This document shows positions 47,408 to 56,924 of a stretch of 64,000 nucleotides of DNA, one piece after another (position 1 is the first letter of the stretch; each line of letters starts with the position of its first letter). The notes beneath the pieces are model-generated. The model ran no database searches, was not told the DNA's origin, and was given only the letters and a program-made list of their open reading frames with translations. Origin of the DNA: an uncultured Gemmatimonadales bacterium. Lineage in GTDB: Bacteria; Gemmatimonadota; Gemmatimonadetes; JACCXV01; JAHWKZ01. Both the position numbers and the translations under genes were made by a program. The DNA lies in NCBI GenBank assembly GCA_947259315.1, contig CAMYLR010000006.1, positions 73,687 to 137,686 on the forward strand, in the 5' to 3' direction.

Positions 47408-48640
47408 CTACGTCTTACGCTCCTCTTGACGGGCTGCCGGGAAGAGCACGTTGTTGAGAATCAGGCGATAGCCGGGCGATCGCGGGTGGTACTCCAGATC
47501 GGTTGGCGGGTCGCCGATCGCATGCTGGGAATCCTCGGGGTCATGACCACCGAGGAAGGTGAACGTGCCCGCGCCCAAGTCGCCGTGCACGTACTTGGCC
47601 AAGGTGCGGTTGGCACAAGTGGCCAGCACGAGCACTCCTGGTTTTAGAGTCGCCCGAAAGGAGGTCGTCAAGCCGTACCAGTCCGGGAACCGCAGTCGAT
47701 GGTTCTGTGTCAGCATCGCCGCCACCGGGTCGACGGTCGGCGCGAATTGCGCCAGCTGCACCGCGTCCAGCACGCGGCGGTCTGGGGTGTTCACGCGGTG
47801 TCCATCGATCGTCGAGAAAGGGCCGACCTCACCCGGCTCGAGTGCAAAATTGGTGAACGCAAGAGTGTTGCTGAACGTTGGCGGGTCACCGGCCAGAGCG
47901 AGATCGAGGGTTTCGGTGGCGGCACACATCGCGAACAGGAAACCACCCTGGTTGACGTACTCGCGGATCGCAATCGCGACCGCGCGTTTGAGCGCTCGAG
48001 CGTCTCCAAAACCGAGTTCTGTGGCAGTCTCTTCGTCAACCTTGACGGCCTCCCTATACCAATCGGTCGATCGCACGTTAAGGCCATACTTGCCGTACTG
48101 ACCGGTGAAATCCTCATGATGGAGGTGCAACCAATCGACGTCAGCGAGTCCCGTCCCGAGTAAATCCCGATCCCACACCACCCGGTACGGTATATCGGCA
48201 AACTCGAGCGCCAGTCGTACGGCGTCGTCCCATGGCGCGGCGTAGGGCGGTGCGTATACCGCGATTTCCGGTGCGACCTCGAGCCGCACCGGTGCTTGCC
48301 CGCCGCTCAGAGACAACTCGTACGCACTCAACACTGGATCGTTGAGCGATTCGGTCATAACGCCGCGGTCGAGACTGTCCTCGTATGCCGGTGGATGATG
48401 AACCAGAAACGACCCGCCACGATGATTGAGCAGCCAATCCGCGGTGCCACCCTGTCGCAACGCACGATAGACGATGCCATAAGCGCGCAGTGGTTGCGGT
48501 TGGGCATCGTCCATCGGGATAACGAAGGGCTGAAACGCGACGGGCCGATTGCGACCAATGCGAGGCCTGGCGGGTGCCAATCCTGGCACCGCACTCACCG
48601 CCGCCAACCCAGCGAGCCGGAGAAACCGACGCCGCTTCAC
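47408..48640 (-). CDS. Tat-exported protein of the 'asparagine synthetase B'-labelled family
   Basis: 410 residues. The N-terminus MKRRRFLRLAGLAAVSAVPG is a twin-arginine export signal. The mature part resembles a family in Bacteroidota and Gemmatimonadota that databases often label asparagine synthetase B: LRAYGIVYRALRQGGTADWLLNH, AVYAPPYAAPWDDAVRLAL, DWLHLHHEDFTGQYG, FLFAMCAATETLDLAL. It lacks the ATP-PPase and Ntn domains of AsnB, so that label is probably wrong. An alpha/beta fold like class I glutamine amidotransferases is inferred. Its role is unknown. It overlaps the repeat protein gene by 4 bases. Confidence 0.72.
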   Translation of the reverse strand: MKRRRFLRLAGLAAVSAVPGLAPARPRIGRNRPVAFQPFVIPMDDAQPQPLRAYGIVYRALRQGGTADWLLNHRGGSFLVHHPPAYEDSLDRGVMTESLNDPVLSAYELSLSGGQAPVRLEVAPEIAVYAPPYAAPWDDAVRLALEFADIPYRVVWDRDLLGTGLADVDWLHLHHEDFTGQYGKYGLNVRSTDWYREAVKVDEETATELGFGDARALKRAVAIAIREYVNQGGFLFAMCAATETLDLALAGDPPTFSNTLAFTNFALEPGEVGPFSTIDGHRVNTPDRRVLDAVQLAQFAPTVDPVAAMLTQNHRLRFPDWYGLTTSFRATLKPGVLVLATCANRTLAKYVHGDLGAGTFTFLGGHDPEDSQHAIGDPPTDLEYHPRSPGYRLILNNVLFPAARQEERKT

Positions 48641-50340
48641 GATCGTTCGTCGTCAGTGTCGGTCGCGGCAAGCAGTCGTCGCGCCTCGAGCGCATACGGG
48701 CTGTCGGCATGCCGAGTGACGATTTCGCGCCACAGTGCCATCGCGCGCTCGGCGTCGCTCGCCATCGCTGCCCAACGACCGGCCGCTAACAACAGCGCCG
48801 GCGCTTCGCCGCTCGACCCAGACCGCTCTATCGCCTGGGTGAGCATCTCGCTAGCGCCGTTCGCGTCACCGGCTCTTCCTCGCCACTCCCCCGCCATTCC
48901 ATACAACAGCGAGCGCGCGATCCCCAGTGAGTCCGACTCGCCGATCGAGCTCGCCAGCGAATCGAGCCGCGTCGATGCCACCGCCGGTTGCCGGGGAGCT
49001 TCGATCACCGTCCGACCGAGCACGGCGTAGAACGGTTCGTCAACCCGCGCCCTGAGGAGCCACTGGACCAATCGCGCGCGCCCCAGCGCTTCGAGCGCCT
49101 CTGGCGTAGCGTCATCTTCGGTGATCGCGCGCGCGTAGGACGCGATCGCACTATCCGGTCGCTGCCGGCTCAACCACAGATCGCCAAGCGGAACGCCGAG
49201 AGGTGCCGCATCGATAGCCTCGTCCCCTGCCCGTTCGAGTGCTCGCTCGACGGCGGCAAAGTCTCCAGCCACGCGAGCGGCAGCGACCTCGGCGACCCAG
49301 GCGCCCTGGTTGGCACCCGGCACCCCATCCCGCGCGGCCGCCCTGAGCTCAGCGGCCGCCCGGCCGTGATCGCCGGTCGCGCGCGCGACCTCGGCGGATA
49401 GCAGACGGTCAGCCGGTCGCGTCGCCGACGGTCCAAGATCAACGAGCGCATCCAACGCACGGCTGGCGGCATCCGGTGTCACCGGCAGGGCCGCCACCGC
49501 TACACGCCGTAGTTGTTCACCGCGGGCGCTCGGCCCCAGCGCGTGGTCGTTGGCCGCGGAGATCGCTTGGTCCCAATCGCCAGCCCCCATCCACGCCTGC
49601 ACAACGAGCGGCACCAGGAGCCCCGCCGCTCGCTCATCCGCACCCGTCTTGGCCGCCTCCAGCCTGGCGACAGCGACCTCCGGCGCCAAGCCCGCAGAGT
49701 TCTCGAGCAACTCTTCGATCGCCGCGATAGCTCCGACCAGGGTCGCACCCCCGTAGCTGACGGCGCTCAGGTAGGCGGTCAACGCGGCCGCCGGATCCAG
49801 TCGATCGAGCTCCAGCTCACCGCGCAGCATCGCCACCGCAGCAGGATCAGCACCCCGTTGGAGAGCGCGATCGAGCAACGCGGCCGCAGCCCCGTGCACA
49901 CGCTGCCCGAGCAGGACGCGGAACAACCTCGCCAAAGGACCCATCTCGCCCGTTCGCCGATCGAGATAGGCGTCGAAACGATCGACGACCTTGATCGGCT
50001 CGACACCCGCCTCGAGCGAAAGGGCCGCCCAGTATGACAACCCATTCGGGCCGACATCTCTCGTCCCAACCAGGCTATCGAGGACCGCGCGGAACCGTTC
50101 CATGTCGTCGAGCTGCGCCGCCGCCCGTGACATCCCCACCAGCGCCATCGGGTGGTCCTCTTGCGGCTGGTATGCGGCTCTGAAGTGGGCGAACGCTTCA
50201 GCATGGTCACCCCGGTTGGCAGCCGCTCGCCCGGCCTCCAGCAGCTCGAGGGTCTGAGACGCTCCGGGAGCGGCGATCGTCAAGCCGGCCAAGATCATGA
50301 TGCCGGCTGCGACGCGAATCGGCTTTCGATGATCGCTCAC
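48637..50340 (-). CDS. Exported TPR-like helical-repeat protein
   Basis: 567 residues from the GTG at 50340, which overlaps the DUF4175-like stop as GTGA; a longer frame to 50436 lies inside that gene. A signal peptide (RVAAGIMILAGLTIAAPGASQ) leads into helix-turn-helix repeats of tetratricopeptide type (AAANRGDHAEAFAHFRAAY, GEWRGRAGDANGASEMLTQA, ASDAERAMALWREIVTRHAD). It is a periplasmic scaffold candidate. The tight coupling to the DUF4175-like and Tat proteins suggests one envelope complex, which is inference. Confidence 0.8.
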   Translation of the reverse strand: MSDHRKPIRVAAGIMILAGLTIAAPGASQTLELLEAGRAAANRGDHAEAFAHFRAAYQPQEDHPMALVGMSRAAAQLDDMERFRAVLDSLVGTRDVGPNGLSYWAALSLEAGVEPIKVVDRFDAYLDRRTGEMGPLARLFRVLLGQRVHGAAAALLDRALQRGADPAAVAMLRGELELDRLDPAAALTAYLSAVSYGGATLVGAIAAIEELLENSAGLAPEVAVARLEAAKTGADERAAGLLVPLVVQAWMGAGDWDQAISAANDHALGPSARGEQLRRVAVAALPVTPDAASRALDALVDLGPSATRPADRLLSAEVARATGDHGRAAAELRAAARDGVPGANQGAWVAEVAAARVAGDFAAVERALERAGDEAIDAAPLGVPLGDLWLSRQRPDSAIASYARAITEDDATPEALEALGRARLVQWLLRARVDEPFYAVLGRTVIEAPRQPAVASTRLDSLASSIGESDSLGIARSLLYGMAGEWRGRAGDANGASEMLTQAIERSGSSGEAPALLLAAGRWAAMASDAERAMALWREIVTRHADSPYALEARRLLAATDTDDERS

Positions 50341-53300
50341 TCGAGCCCCGATGGTGATCGCACACCGGCTTCGGCGAGCGATTCGAGGTACGCACGTACC
50401 GAGTCGAGGGCACTCCTCGGCAGTACGCTGCGCCAAGGCGCGAGCGCAGCCTCGGGGTCGAGGCGTTGAGCACCGGCGCGGAACGGCAGCGGCGGAGGCA
50501 CCTCTGGTACGAAGACACGGGCCGCCTCCGCGCGGCGACGATCGGTCGTTTCGCGCTCGACCATCCGACCGACATCACCCAGTCGACGCGCCAAGGCGCG
50601 CAGATCCGTTTCGGCGCGCGCGCCTGGGACACCGCGCTCCAACTGACGCGCCAACTCCTCAACCGCGGTCTCGAGCCCCTGTACGGTACGAACGTCGATC
50701 CCCATCTCGAGTAGCTCGGCCGCGATCTCGTCGAGCTGTTGACCGACCTCGCGCTGAGCCGCCGCGGCCTCCGGGTTGCCACCCACCGGCTCATCGCCAC
50801 TCCCGAGCGCGTCCGCCAGCGATCGCTCGGCCTGCGCCATCGACTCCAGCTGCCGCGCGACCTGACCCGAGCTGCCGGCGGCGCCTTCCGCACCGCCAGT
50901 CGCGCCCTCGTTCTCAGGTAGCAGAAACGCGCGGGCAAGCAACATAAGCGCCGTCGCTGCGTCCTCGGTGGCGGCCTGTACCTGCGTATTGCCAAGACCC
51001 TGACCCGGGGGCGCCCCGACCGCTTCGCCCGCGTATCGGACGCTAAACACCGCTTGCGCCAACCGCGTCGCTAGCTCGACCCCGGCCGGGCGGCCACCGA
51101 TCGCTTCGACGAGTGCGCCCAGTGCCGTCTCCAGCCCGCGTCCCACAACCGCCTGTCGGGCCACCCGGGCAGCGTGTTCGCCGGCACCCGTCGGCGGACG
51201 AGTCATCGATTCGGCGAGCTCGCGCTGGCGCTGCGCCAGGAACAGCACCTCCGCGCCCGCGCGATCGATCGCTGTTCGTCGCACCGCAGCCGCTCCGGCC
51301 GCGCGGTCGACCTCCGCCCGCGCTTGACCGGCCGCACTCTGAAACGCCTCCGCGGCTTGCTCTTGCGCGTTAGCCAGCGCGGCCGGGTCGCGCTCCCCGA
51401 TCTGCGCGTCAACGTTCTCGAGCGCCGCTTCGACCGGTGTCCTCAGCGAGTCGGGGAGTGTCCCGGCCGCAGTTGATGCAGACGCGTCGATCTCCGCCTG
51501 ACGCGGTTCGATCTCAGCGCTCAATTGATCTGGATCCGTCACCCGGGTGTCACTCGCCAAGTCGTCCTCCGACCGAGCCAGGCCAGCCAGCGTATCCGCG
51601 GTCAGCGATAACTGGATCAGGGCCTCGGTCTCCGCCAATCCTTCGCGGATCGCCTCCAGCATCGATGCCCGCGCCGACAGCTCGGCGTCGGGTTGGTTGG
51701 GCAGAGCAGGCTGGGGTGCGAGTTTGGCCTGCGACGTTCCCTCGAGCAAGCGTCGATACGCTGCCAATCGTTCGGCGAGGCCGGGGTGCAGTTCGGGATC
51801 CGCCAGCGTCCGGTCGAGCGTCTGGGCGAGGCTGTCCGCGACCGCTCTGAGCCGCGCATCGAGGTCCCCTTCGCCGGTCGAGCCCTCGCCTCGTACTTCA
51901 CGCCGAGCGGCTTCAAGCGCCCGATCGATCTCGCGGACGGCGGCAGCCCTCTCGGCGGCGACGTCGGCACTGAGCGCGGCCCGACTCGCCATCACCGCGG
52001 TGCGCCACTCTGTGGCTGCCGGCCTGCCGCGGCGTGGGCGAGCCACAACTCGGAACCGAAAGCTGTCACCCGGGGCGCGCTCGGCACCGAGCCGCGCGAC
52101 CGTCGCCACGGTGGTGTCACGCGCCCCGCCGAGATCTCCAATGGCCGCGCTTCGACCGTCGTCGGTCTCCCACCGCAACTCCCGCAGGCCCCCGCCAGCG
52201 CCGGCTCTGATTTCGAGCCACACGCCGGCGCTGCCGAGAACCGTCGGATCGTCGTCCGGCTGCAAGAGCTGAACAAAAGCGTATCCGGTCCCGATCACAG
52301 AAAACGGCGTGGGTGATGTCTCATCGCCACTGGGGGTTCGAGCCACGACCTGGGCTTCGCCAGCGGCGAGCTCGACTTGGCCCCCAAACGTCGCTTCCTC
52401 GACCTCGAGCGAGGTCTTGCGCCCGTCGGCCCATTGCACCCATGCCGTATCGATCGCGTGACTCGTGGCGCCCCGTATCTCGAGCGTTTCGCCCGCCGGC
52501 ACGGTCCGCCCAGACAACGGAGCCCAGGCCCCACGCTCGAACCGCGCCTCGACCCGCACGATCGCTACCGGCACCCGAACGGTCACCCTATAGGCCGGGC
52601 TCGTGAACGGCCCGAACCTGACTCGGTACTCGAATGGGCCGGTAATCTCTGACCAGTGCCAGGAGCCGGTCGGTCCCAACGCCAACGTTTCGGCACGCCA
52701 AGCAGAGGCTGGCGGGCGGGACTCGAGCAACAGCGGCCCCCTCGTCGGCGGACCGACGATCGTCGCCTGGCCCGCCACTGGCGAGCCATACGCGACATCG
52801 ACATCGCCCGGAACCACACTCCATTCGACCGTTGGCGACCGCCACACTTGTTGTGGCCGCTGCAGGGCTCCGGCGAGCCTACTAGCGGCGGTCGGCTGGC
52901 TAATCGCGGTCAGCGCGGCGAACGCCACCATCCCCAACGCCAGCCATCGCCAACGCGCGATCCCCGCCCGATCGACGTACGCCAGCGCCTGATCGAGCCT
53001 GACGCTGCCACGACGCCCGAGCCACGACGCTGCCGATCTCTGCCGCGCAGCCGCCAGGCCGGTTTGCGGGTCATCGAGCAGCGCCTCAAGCGTGCCCCTC
53101 GTTTGAGGAAACAGCCGTCCCAACTCGGCCACGATATCGGCGCGTTCAATGGTTGTCTTCCGCCAGCCGTGAACAAAGCGCCACCCTGCGATAAGCGCAC
53201 CGATCGTGACGGCGAGGTATCCGACCCAACGCAGAACGCCCGCTGGCCCGATTACGATCTCCCAAGCCAACAACGCAAAAACGAACGCCGCGGCGACAGC

Positions 53301-53393
53301 CGCCGACGTCCAACCCTGTCGTTGGTGGCGGCGGCCGCGCGCAGCGGCGCAGAGCTCCCGGAAGACGACTTCCGGCTCGCGATGGCTGCTCAT
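50337..53393 (-). CDS. Large DUF4175-like membrane protein
   Basis: 1018 residues from the ATG at 53393; ATG-like codons to 53414 are possible. The N-terminus is cytoplasmic, followed by two membrane helices (VAAAFVFALLAWEIVIGP, VGYLAVTIGALIAGWRF) and a third near residue 165 (WLALGMVAFAALTAI). Next come Ig-like extracytoplasmic domains (~residues 185-420). A ~500-residue Ala/Glu-rich coiled-coil tail follows, typical of DUF4175 proteins in Planctomycetes, Bacteroidota and Gemmatimonadota. Function is unknown. Its neighbours are an outer-membrane barrel, a periplasmic repeat protein and a Tat protein. Confidence 0.75.
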   Translation of the reverse strand: MSSHREPEVVFRELCAAARGRRHQRQGWTSAAVAAAFVFALLAWEIVIGPAGVLRWVGYLAVTIGALIAGWRFVHGWRKTTIERADIVAELGRLFPQTRGTLEALLDDPQTGLAAARQRSAASWLGRRGSVRLDQALAYVDRAGIARWRWLALGMVAFAALTAISQPTAASRLAGALQRPQQVWRSPTVEWSVVPGDVDVAYGSPVAGQATIVGPPTRGPLLLESRPPASAWRAETLALGPTGSWHWSEITGPFEYRVRFGPFTSPAYRVTVRVPVAIVRVEARFERGAWAPLSGRTVPAGETLEIRGATSHAIDTAWVQWADGRKTSLEVEEATFGGQVELAAGEAQVVARTPSGDETSPTPFSVIGTGYAFVQLLQPDDDPTVLGSAGVWLEIRAGAGGGLRELRWETDDGRSAAIGDLGGARDTTVATVARLGAERAPGDSFRFRVVARPRRGRPAATEWRTAVMASRAALSADVAAERAAAVREIDRALEAARREVRGEGSTGEGDLDARLRAVADSLAQTLDRTLADPELHPGLAERLAAYRRLLEGTSQAKLAPQPALPNQPDAELSARASMLEAIREGLAETEALIQLSLTADTLAGLARSEDDLASDTRVTDPDQLSAEIEPRQAEIDASASTAAGTLPDSLRTPVEAALENVDAQIGERDPAALANAQEQAAEAFQSAAGQARAEVDRAAGAAAVRRTAIDRAGAEVLFLAQRQRELAESMTRPPTGAGEHAARVARQAVVGRGLETALGALVEAIGGRPAGVELATRLAQAVFSVRYAGEAVGAPPGQGLGNTQVQAATEDAATALMLLARAFLLPENEGATGGAEGAAGSSGQVARQLESMAQAERSLADALGSGDEPVGGNPEAAAAQREVGQQLDEIAAELLEMGIDVRTVQGLETAVEELARQLERGVPGARAETDLRALARRLGDVGRMVERETTDRRRAEAARVFVPEVPPPLPFRAGAQRLDPEAALAPWRSVLPRSALDSVRAYLESLAEAGVRSPSGLE

Positions 53394-53422
53394 CTCATCC
53401 CAACACTCCCACAACTATTGGT

Positions 53423-54583
53423 TCAGGGCCGAAAGTTCATGCCCAGCGAGTAAACATTCTTGGTATAGAAATCATCCACCGTAATAGACTCGTTCCGATA
53501 CCGTCCGTAGCGAACCTCGATCGAGTACTGTGAGTTGACATCCTTGACCAACCGTAACAGCAACACGTTGTTCGAGGCGCCGCTGGTGTCAAGCGTTCCC
53601 GCGCCGCTCAAGTTCGGAGCCGGCTCTGAGAACGATCTCAACTCGACGAGTCCGTACACCTGCGCCAACATGTCCCATGGCAACCGCCGGATCACCTGCA
53701 ATCCGATGTTGTGGCTCAGATACGAAAGCCCAAACGAGTTCGAGTCGTTGTATCGGAAATAGTACTCCCCTTGCACCGAGAACGGCCCGAGCCACACCAC
53801 CTGACCGCCCAGCTCGTGCAGATAATCCACTTGCCGGGGTCGAGTCAGGCCGCGGAACGCATTGGCAGGATCATCGTCATCGGCCCTCACAACACCGCGT
53901 CCGGGGTAGCGAATACGATCCAGCGCGTACTGCCAAGTCACCGAGAGGTCTTCGCCAAAGTCCTTTGTGAGCGACGTGAATCCTCCGACCGATCGCTCAT
54001 CAAACGGCTGATCCAGATTCTCGAAATCGACCCGGGCAAACCGTGTCCCGATCTCCAGTCGAGCCGGACGATCCGGTGCCAATGGTCGCAGATTCAACGT
54101 CGCACTGGCCTCTCCGCCTACGCTCGTGAATCCATCCTCGTTGATGAAAAAGAAATCGTCGGTCCATTTCCGGTTCTTGATCGCGAAGGCTCCACCCAAT
54201 GCCAGGTTCGTGCTGATTCGACGTACGTAACCGACACCGCCCTCGTTGACGAACTGATTAGCCAGATCGAAGTCATTGCCGACCAAGCCGAAGTGGCGCT
54301 TGAAGCCACCCTCGTAGGAAAGAGACAGACGCTGCGCGCCAGCCTCTCCCCACTGCAACTCTCCGCTGTACGCGAGGCGAGCGATCTGCGCACGCACAGG
54401 ATCGCTGAGCGCCTCATCGACGTTGTCGTCGAATTCGTACGTCACGTGCACGTCTTGGTCGTAGTCCCACGCCGCCTGGGCGTGGAGCACGGTCGGCAAC
54501 AGAATCAACAGCCACGCGACCACGAGCGCCGACGTACTCGACCGCGGCGGGTGGACCCGCGGTTTCCTACGGTGGCACTTCAT
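53423..54583 (-). CDS. Outer-membrane beta-barrel protein
   Basis: 386 residues from the ATG at 54583, which has an AGGAGG ribosome site 8 bases upstream; the longer frame to 54706 lies in the preceding gene. The signal peptide ends LPTVLHAQA. The mature protein alternates hydrophobic and polar residues in strands (YGRYRNESITVDDFY, EYYFRYNDSNSFGLSYLS) and ends in an aromatic C-terminal strand LGMNFRP, the usual barrel-insertion signal. About 14-16 strands are expected. It could be a porin-like or surface protein; no plug domain was seen. Confidence 0.85.
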   Translation of the reverse strand: MKCHRRKPRVHPPRSSTSALVVAWLLILLPTVLHAQAAWDYDQDVHVTYEFDDNVDEALSDPVRAQIARLAYSGELQWGEAGAQRLSLSYEGGFKRHFGLVGNDFDLANQFVNEGGVGYVRRISTNLALGGAFAIKNRKWTDDFFFINEDGFTSVGGEASATLNLRPLAPDRPARLEIGTRFARVDFENLDQPFDERSVGGFTSLTKDFGEDLSVTWQYALDRIRYPGRGVVRADDDDPANAFRGLTRPRQVDYLHELGGQVVWLGPFSVQGEYYFRYNDSNSFGLSYLSHNIGLQVIRRLPWDMLAQVYGLVELRSFSEPAPNLSGAGTLDTSGASNNVLLLRLVKDVNSQYSIEVRYGRYRNESITVDDFYTKNVYSLGMNFRP

Positions 54584-54605
54584 AGGTGACTCCTCCTGGC
54601 ACAGG

Positions 54606-55526
54606 TTAACGATAAAATGCCGCTCTTCTCTCAGCGAATAGTTCTGCCTTGTTTGCATAGTCTTCGCGTCGCTGGACCAGGTCGAACCTGCGCCGCTGCA
54701 GCGCATTCAACCGGGCATCCGGATCCTCGAATACGTCTCCAGGACCTGAACGACCTCCAACACCTCTGTCGCTCAGAATCGCCTCGATCACGCTGCCAGC
54801 GGGCGACGCCTGTCCATCGCGCTCGATATCGTCCTTTATGCGTTGAAACTCCTCAAGATCGCGTTGTTTCTGAAGCGCTTTGTTGATCTGGTCTTCGATC
54901 GCTGCAATCCGTTCATCGATCTTGTCTACCGCGTCACGCGCGATCGCCTCTTTGACGCGGAGCTGGGCCGGGCCATCGCGAGGATCCAGCGCAAGCCGCG
55001 GCAAGAAGAGATCCTCTTCCACTTCTTCGATTTCGGTCGTCAACGTTTCTCGGGCACGCACGTAATCCTCGAGCAATGCGACTAGGCGCCTGAGCTCGCG
55101 ATCGGTTTCGTCTGTCGGTTCACGACTTGTTACTGCATCGATCTCTTGCTGGATTACCGGGATCTGCTCGTTGTACGCGAGGAACAACTGGGTCTTGAGA
55201 TCACGGACTTGTTCATAGAGCACCCGAAGCTGACGGGTGACATTTGTGATCTGCTGTGACGATTCGAGAATCTGATTGGAGATCGATACGAACCGGGCGC
55301 TGCCGGGTTCAGCCTCTCGCTTGGCAGCGCTCAGCGAGTCGCCGCGTTGCTCGAGCGATCGAAGCCGCACTTCGAGTCGTGCGATCTCCGTCTCTCGCTC
55401 GTCGACCAACCGCCGCAACTCGACGATGCCCGGTTGTTGCGCGCCGACGCTCGTGGGGATCAGCGCGGCCGCACCGAACCACACGAGAAAAACCAACCCC
55501 AACCTAGTCGTCGCGCGTAAGGCCAT
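54606..55526 (-). CDS. Periplasmic coiled-coil protein
   Basis: 306 residues. The signal peptide (LGLVFLVWFGAAALIPTSVGAQ) is followed by long heptad-rich helices: ELRRLVDERETEIARLEVRL, ESSQQITNVTRQLRVLYEQV and AVDKIDERIAAIEDQINKAL. The 3' part is shorter and less regular. It overlaps the response regulator upstream by 23 bases and precedes the outer-membrane barrel, so it may span the periplasm or form a tether. No family was recognised. Confidence 0.7.
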   Translation of the reverse strand: MALRATTRLGLVFLVWFGAAALIPTSVGAQQPGIVELRRLVDERETEIARLEVRLRSLEQRGDSLSAAKREAEPGSARFVSISNQILESSQQITNVTRQLRVLYEQVRDLKTQLFLAYNEQIPVIQQEIDAVTSREPTDETDRELRRLVALLEDYVRARETLTTEIEEVEEDLFLPRLALDPRDGPAQLRVKEAIARDAVDKIDERIAAIEDQINKALQKQRDLEEFQRIKDDIERDGQASPAGSVIEAILSDRGVGGRSGPGDVFEDPDARLNALQRRRFDLVQRREDYANKAELFAERRAAFYR

Positions 55527-56922
55527 ACTTTTCCAGCTTGTAGTAGAGCGCGCTAGTCTTTACCCCCAGCAGCTCGGCGGTCTTCGTCTTCACACCGTTT
55601 GCCTGCTCGAGGGCGCGCACGATCATCGATCGCTCGAGCTCCTCGAGCGCGTCGTCGAGTCTCACGCTTCCCACGGGCGGTGCGGTGATCATCGGGCCCA
55701 CCCGAGGCGCCGTTCGTTCATCCAGGGGGAAAGCTTCTGGTTCGAGTATACCCCCATCACACAACACGATGGCGCGTTCAATCATGTTTTCGAGCTCGCG
55801 GATGTTGCCGGGCCAGTCGTAGGTATGCAGAAGCTCTAGCGCACGATCACTGATTCCGGCTATCGGTTTGCCGATCTCTCCGCTGATCGTCTGGATGAAA
55901 TGTGTAACCAGCGGCGGGATATCCTCTTTACGGCTTCTCAAAGGTGGGATCTCGATAGGCACGATGTGGAGGCGATAGTACAGGTCTTCGCGGAACGTCC
56001 CATCTTCGACCAACGGGCCCAAATCCTTGTTGGTGGCACTTATGATCCTGACATCGACTCGAATCGTCTCTTCCCCACCGACCCGCTCGATCTCCTTCTC
56101 TTGGAGCACCCGGAGCAACTTGACCTGAGTTGGCGGTGGGATGTCGGCGATCTCATCCAGGAAAAGCGTACCCTTGTGAGCCAGCTCGAAGCGTCCTTTT
56201 CGTTCCTTGATGGCGCCGGTAAAGGCACCTTTTTCATGGCCAAACAGCTCCGACTCCAGCAGGCTCTCCGCCAGCGCCGAGCAATTGACTTTGATAAACG
56301 GGCCCCCGCCACGAGGGCTCTCCCGGTGAATCGCACGCGCCACCAGCTCTTTGCCGGTTCCGCTTTCACCATAGATGTACACCGAGGAGCTCGTCTCGGA
56401 GATCTTTCGCACTGAATCGAAGATCTTCTGCATCGAGCCGGAGCTCCCGATGATCTCGCCGAAGTGATGTTCGACCTCTTCGCGCAGGTATTCGGTCTCG
56501 GCTCGCAAAGCGTCGCGTTCCCGCTTGATCGCCCGAGTCGCGAGCGCACGATCGACCTTGACGCTGAACTCTGCCGTGTCAAACGGCTTGGTAATGAAAT
56601 CGACCGCCCCTCGCTTCATCGCCTCAACCGCGATATCGATCGTTCCAAAGGCGGTGATCAACATGACCTCCGGTTGCCCGGGGTAGGGCCGCCCGCGCAA
56701 AGCGTCCAGCACGTCGATACCACTCATCCCATCCATCTTGAAGTCGGTGATTACAAGGTCGGTGGCTCTTTCCCTGCAGAGCGTCAATGCGTGCTCGCCA
56801 TTGGGAGCGACGGCGACGTCATGGCCCGCGCGGGTCAACATCGCTTCCAGCCCCTCGCGCATCGTCGGGTTGTCCTCGACAACTACGATTCGTGCCACTG
56901 ATCCGTCCTTCGCTTCCGACAT
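55504..56922 (-). CDS. Sigma-54-dependent response regulator (NtrC family)
   Basis: 472 residues. Receiver domain with phospho-acceptor Asp60 in LVITDFKMDGMSG. AAA+ domain with Walker A GESGTGKELVARAIH, the sigma-54 contact loop GAFTGA and Walker B GTLFLDEIADIP. A C-terminal Fis-type HTH closes the protein (KTAELLGVKTSALYYKL). It activates sigma-54 promoters when its Asp is phosphorylated by the adjacent kinase. It begins 2 bases after that kinase. Targets are unknown; no clear -24/-12 site was found in this window. Confidence 0.95.
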   Translation of the reverse strand: MSEAKDGSVARIVVVEDNPTMREGLEAMLTRAGHDVAVAPNGEHALTLCRERATDLVITDFKMDGMSGIDVLDALRGRPYPGQPEVMLITAFGTIDIAVEAMKRGAVDFITKPFDTAEFSVKVDRALATRAIKRERDALRAETEYLREEVEHHFGEIIGSSGSMQKIFDSVRKISETSSSVYIYGESGTGKELVARAIHRESPRGGGPFIKVNCSALAESLLESELFGHEKGAFTGAIKERKGRFELAHKGTLFLDEIADIPPPTQVKLLRVLQEKEIERVGGEETIRVDVRIISATNKDLGPLVEDGTFREDLYYRLHIVPIEIPPLRSRKEDIPPLVTHFIQTISGEIGKPIAGISDRALELLHTYDWPGNIRELENMIERAIVLCDGGILEPEAFPLDERTAPRVGPMITAPPVGSVRLDDALEELERSMIVRALEQANGVKTKTAELLGVKTSALYYKLEKYGLTRDD

Positions 56923-56924
56923 CG

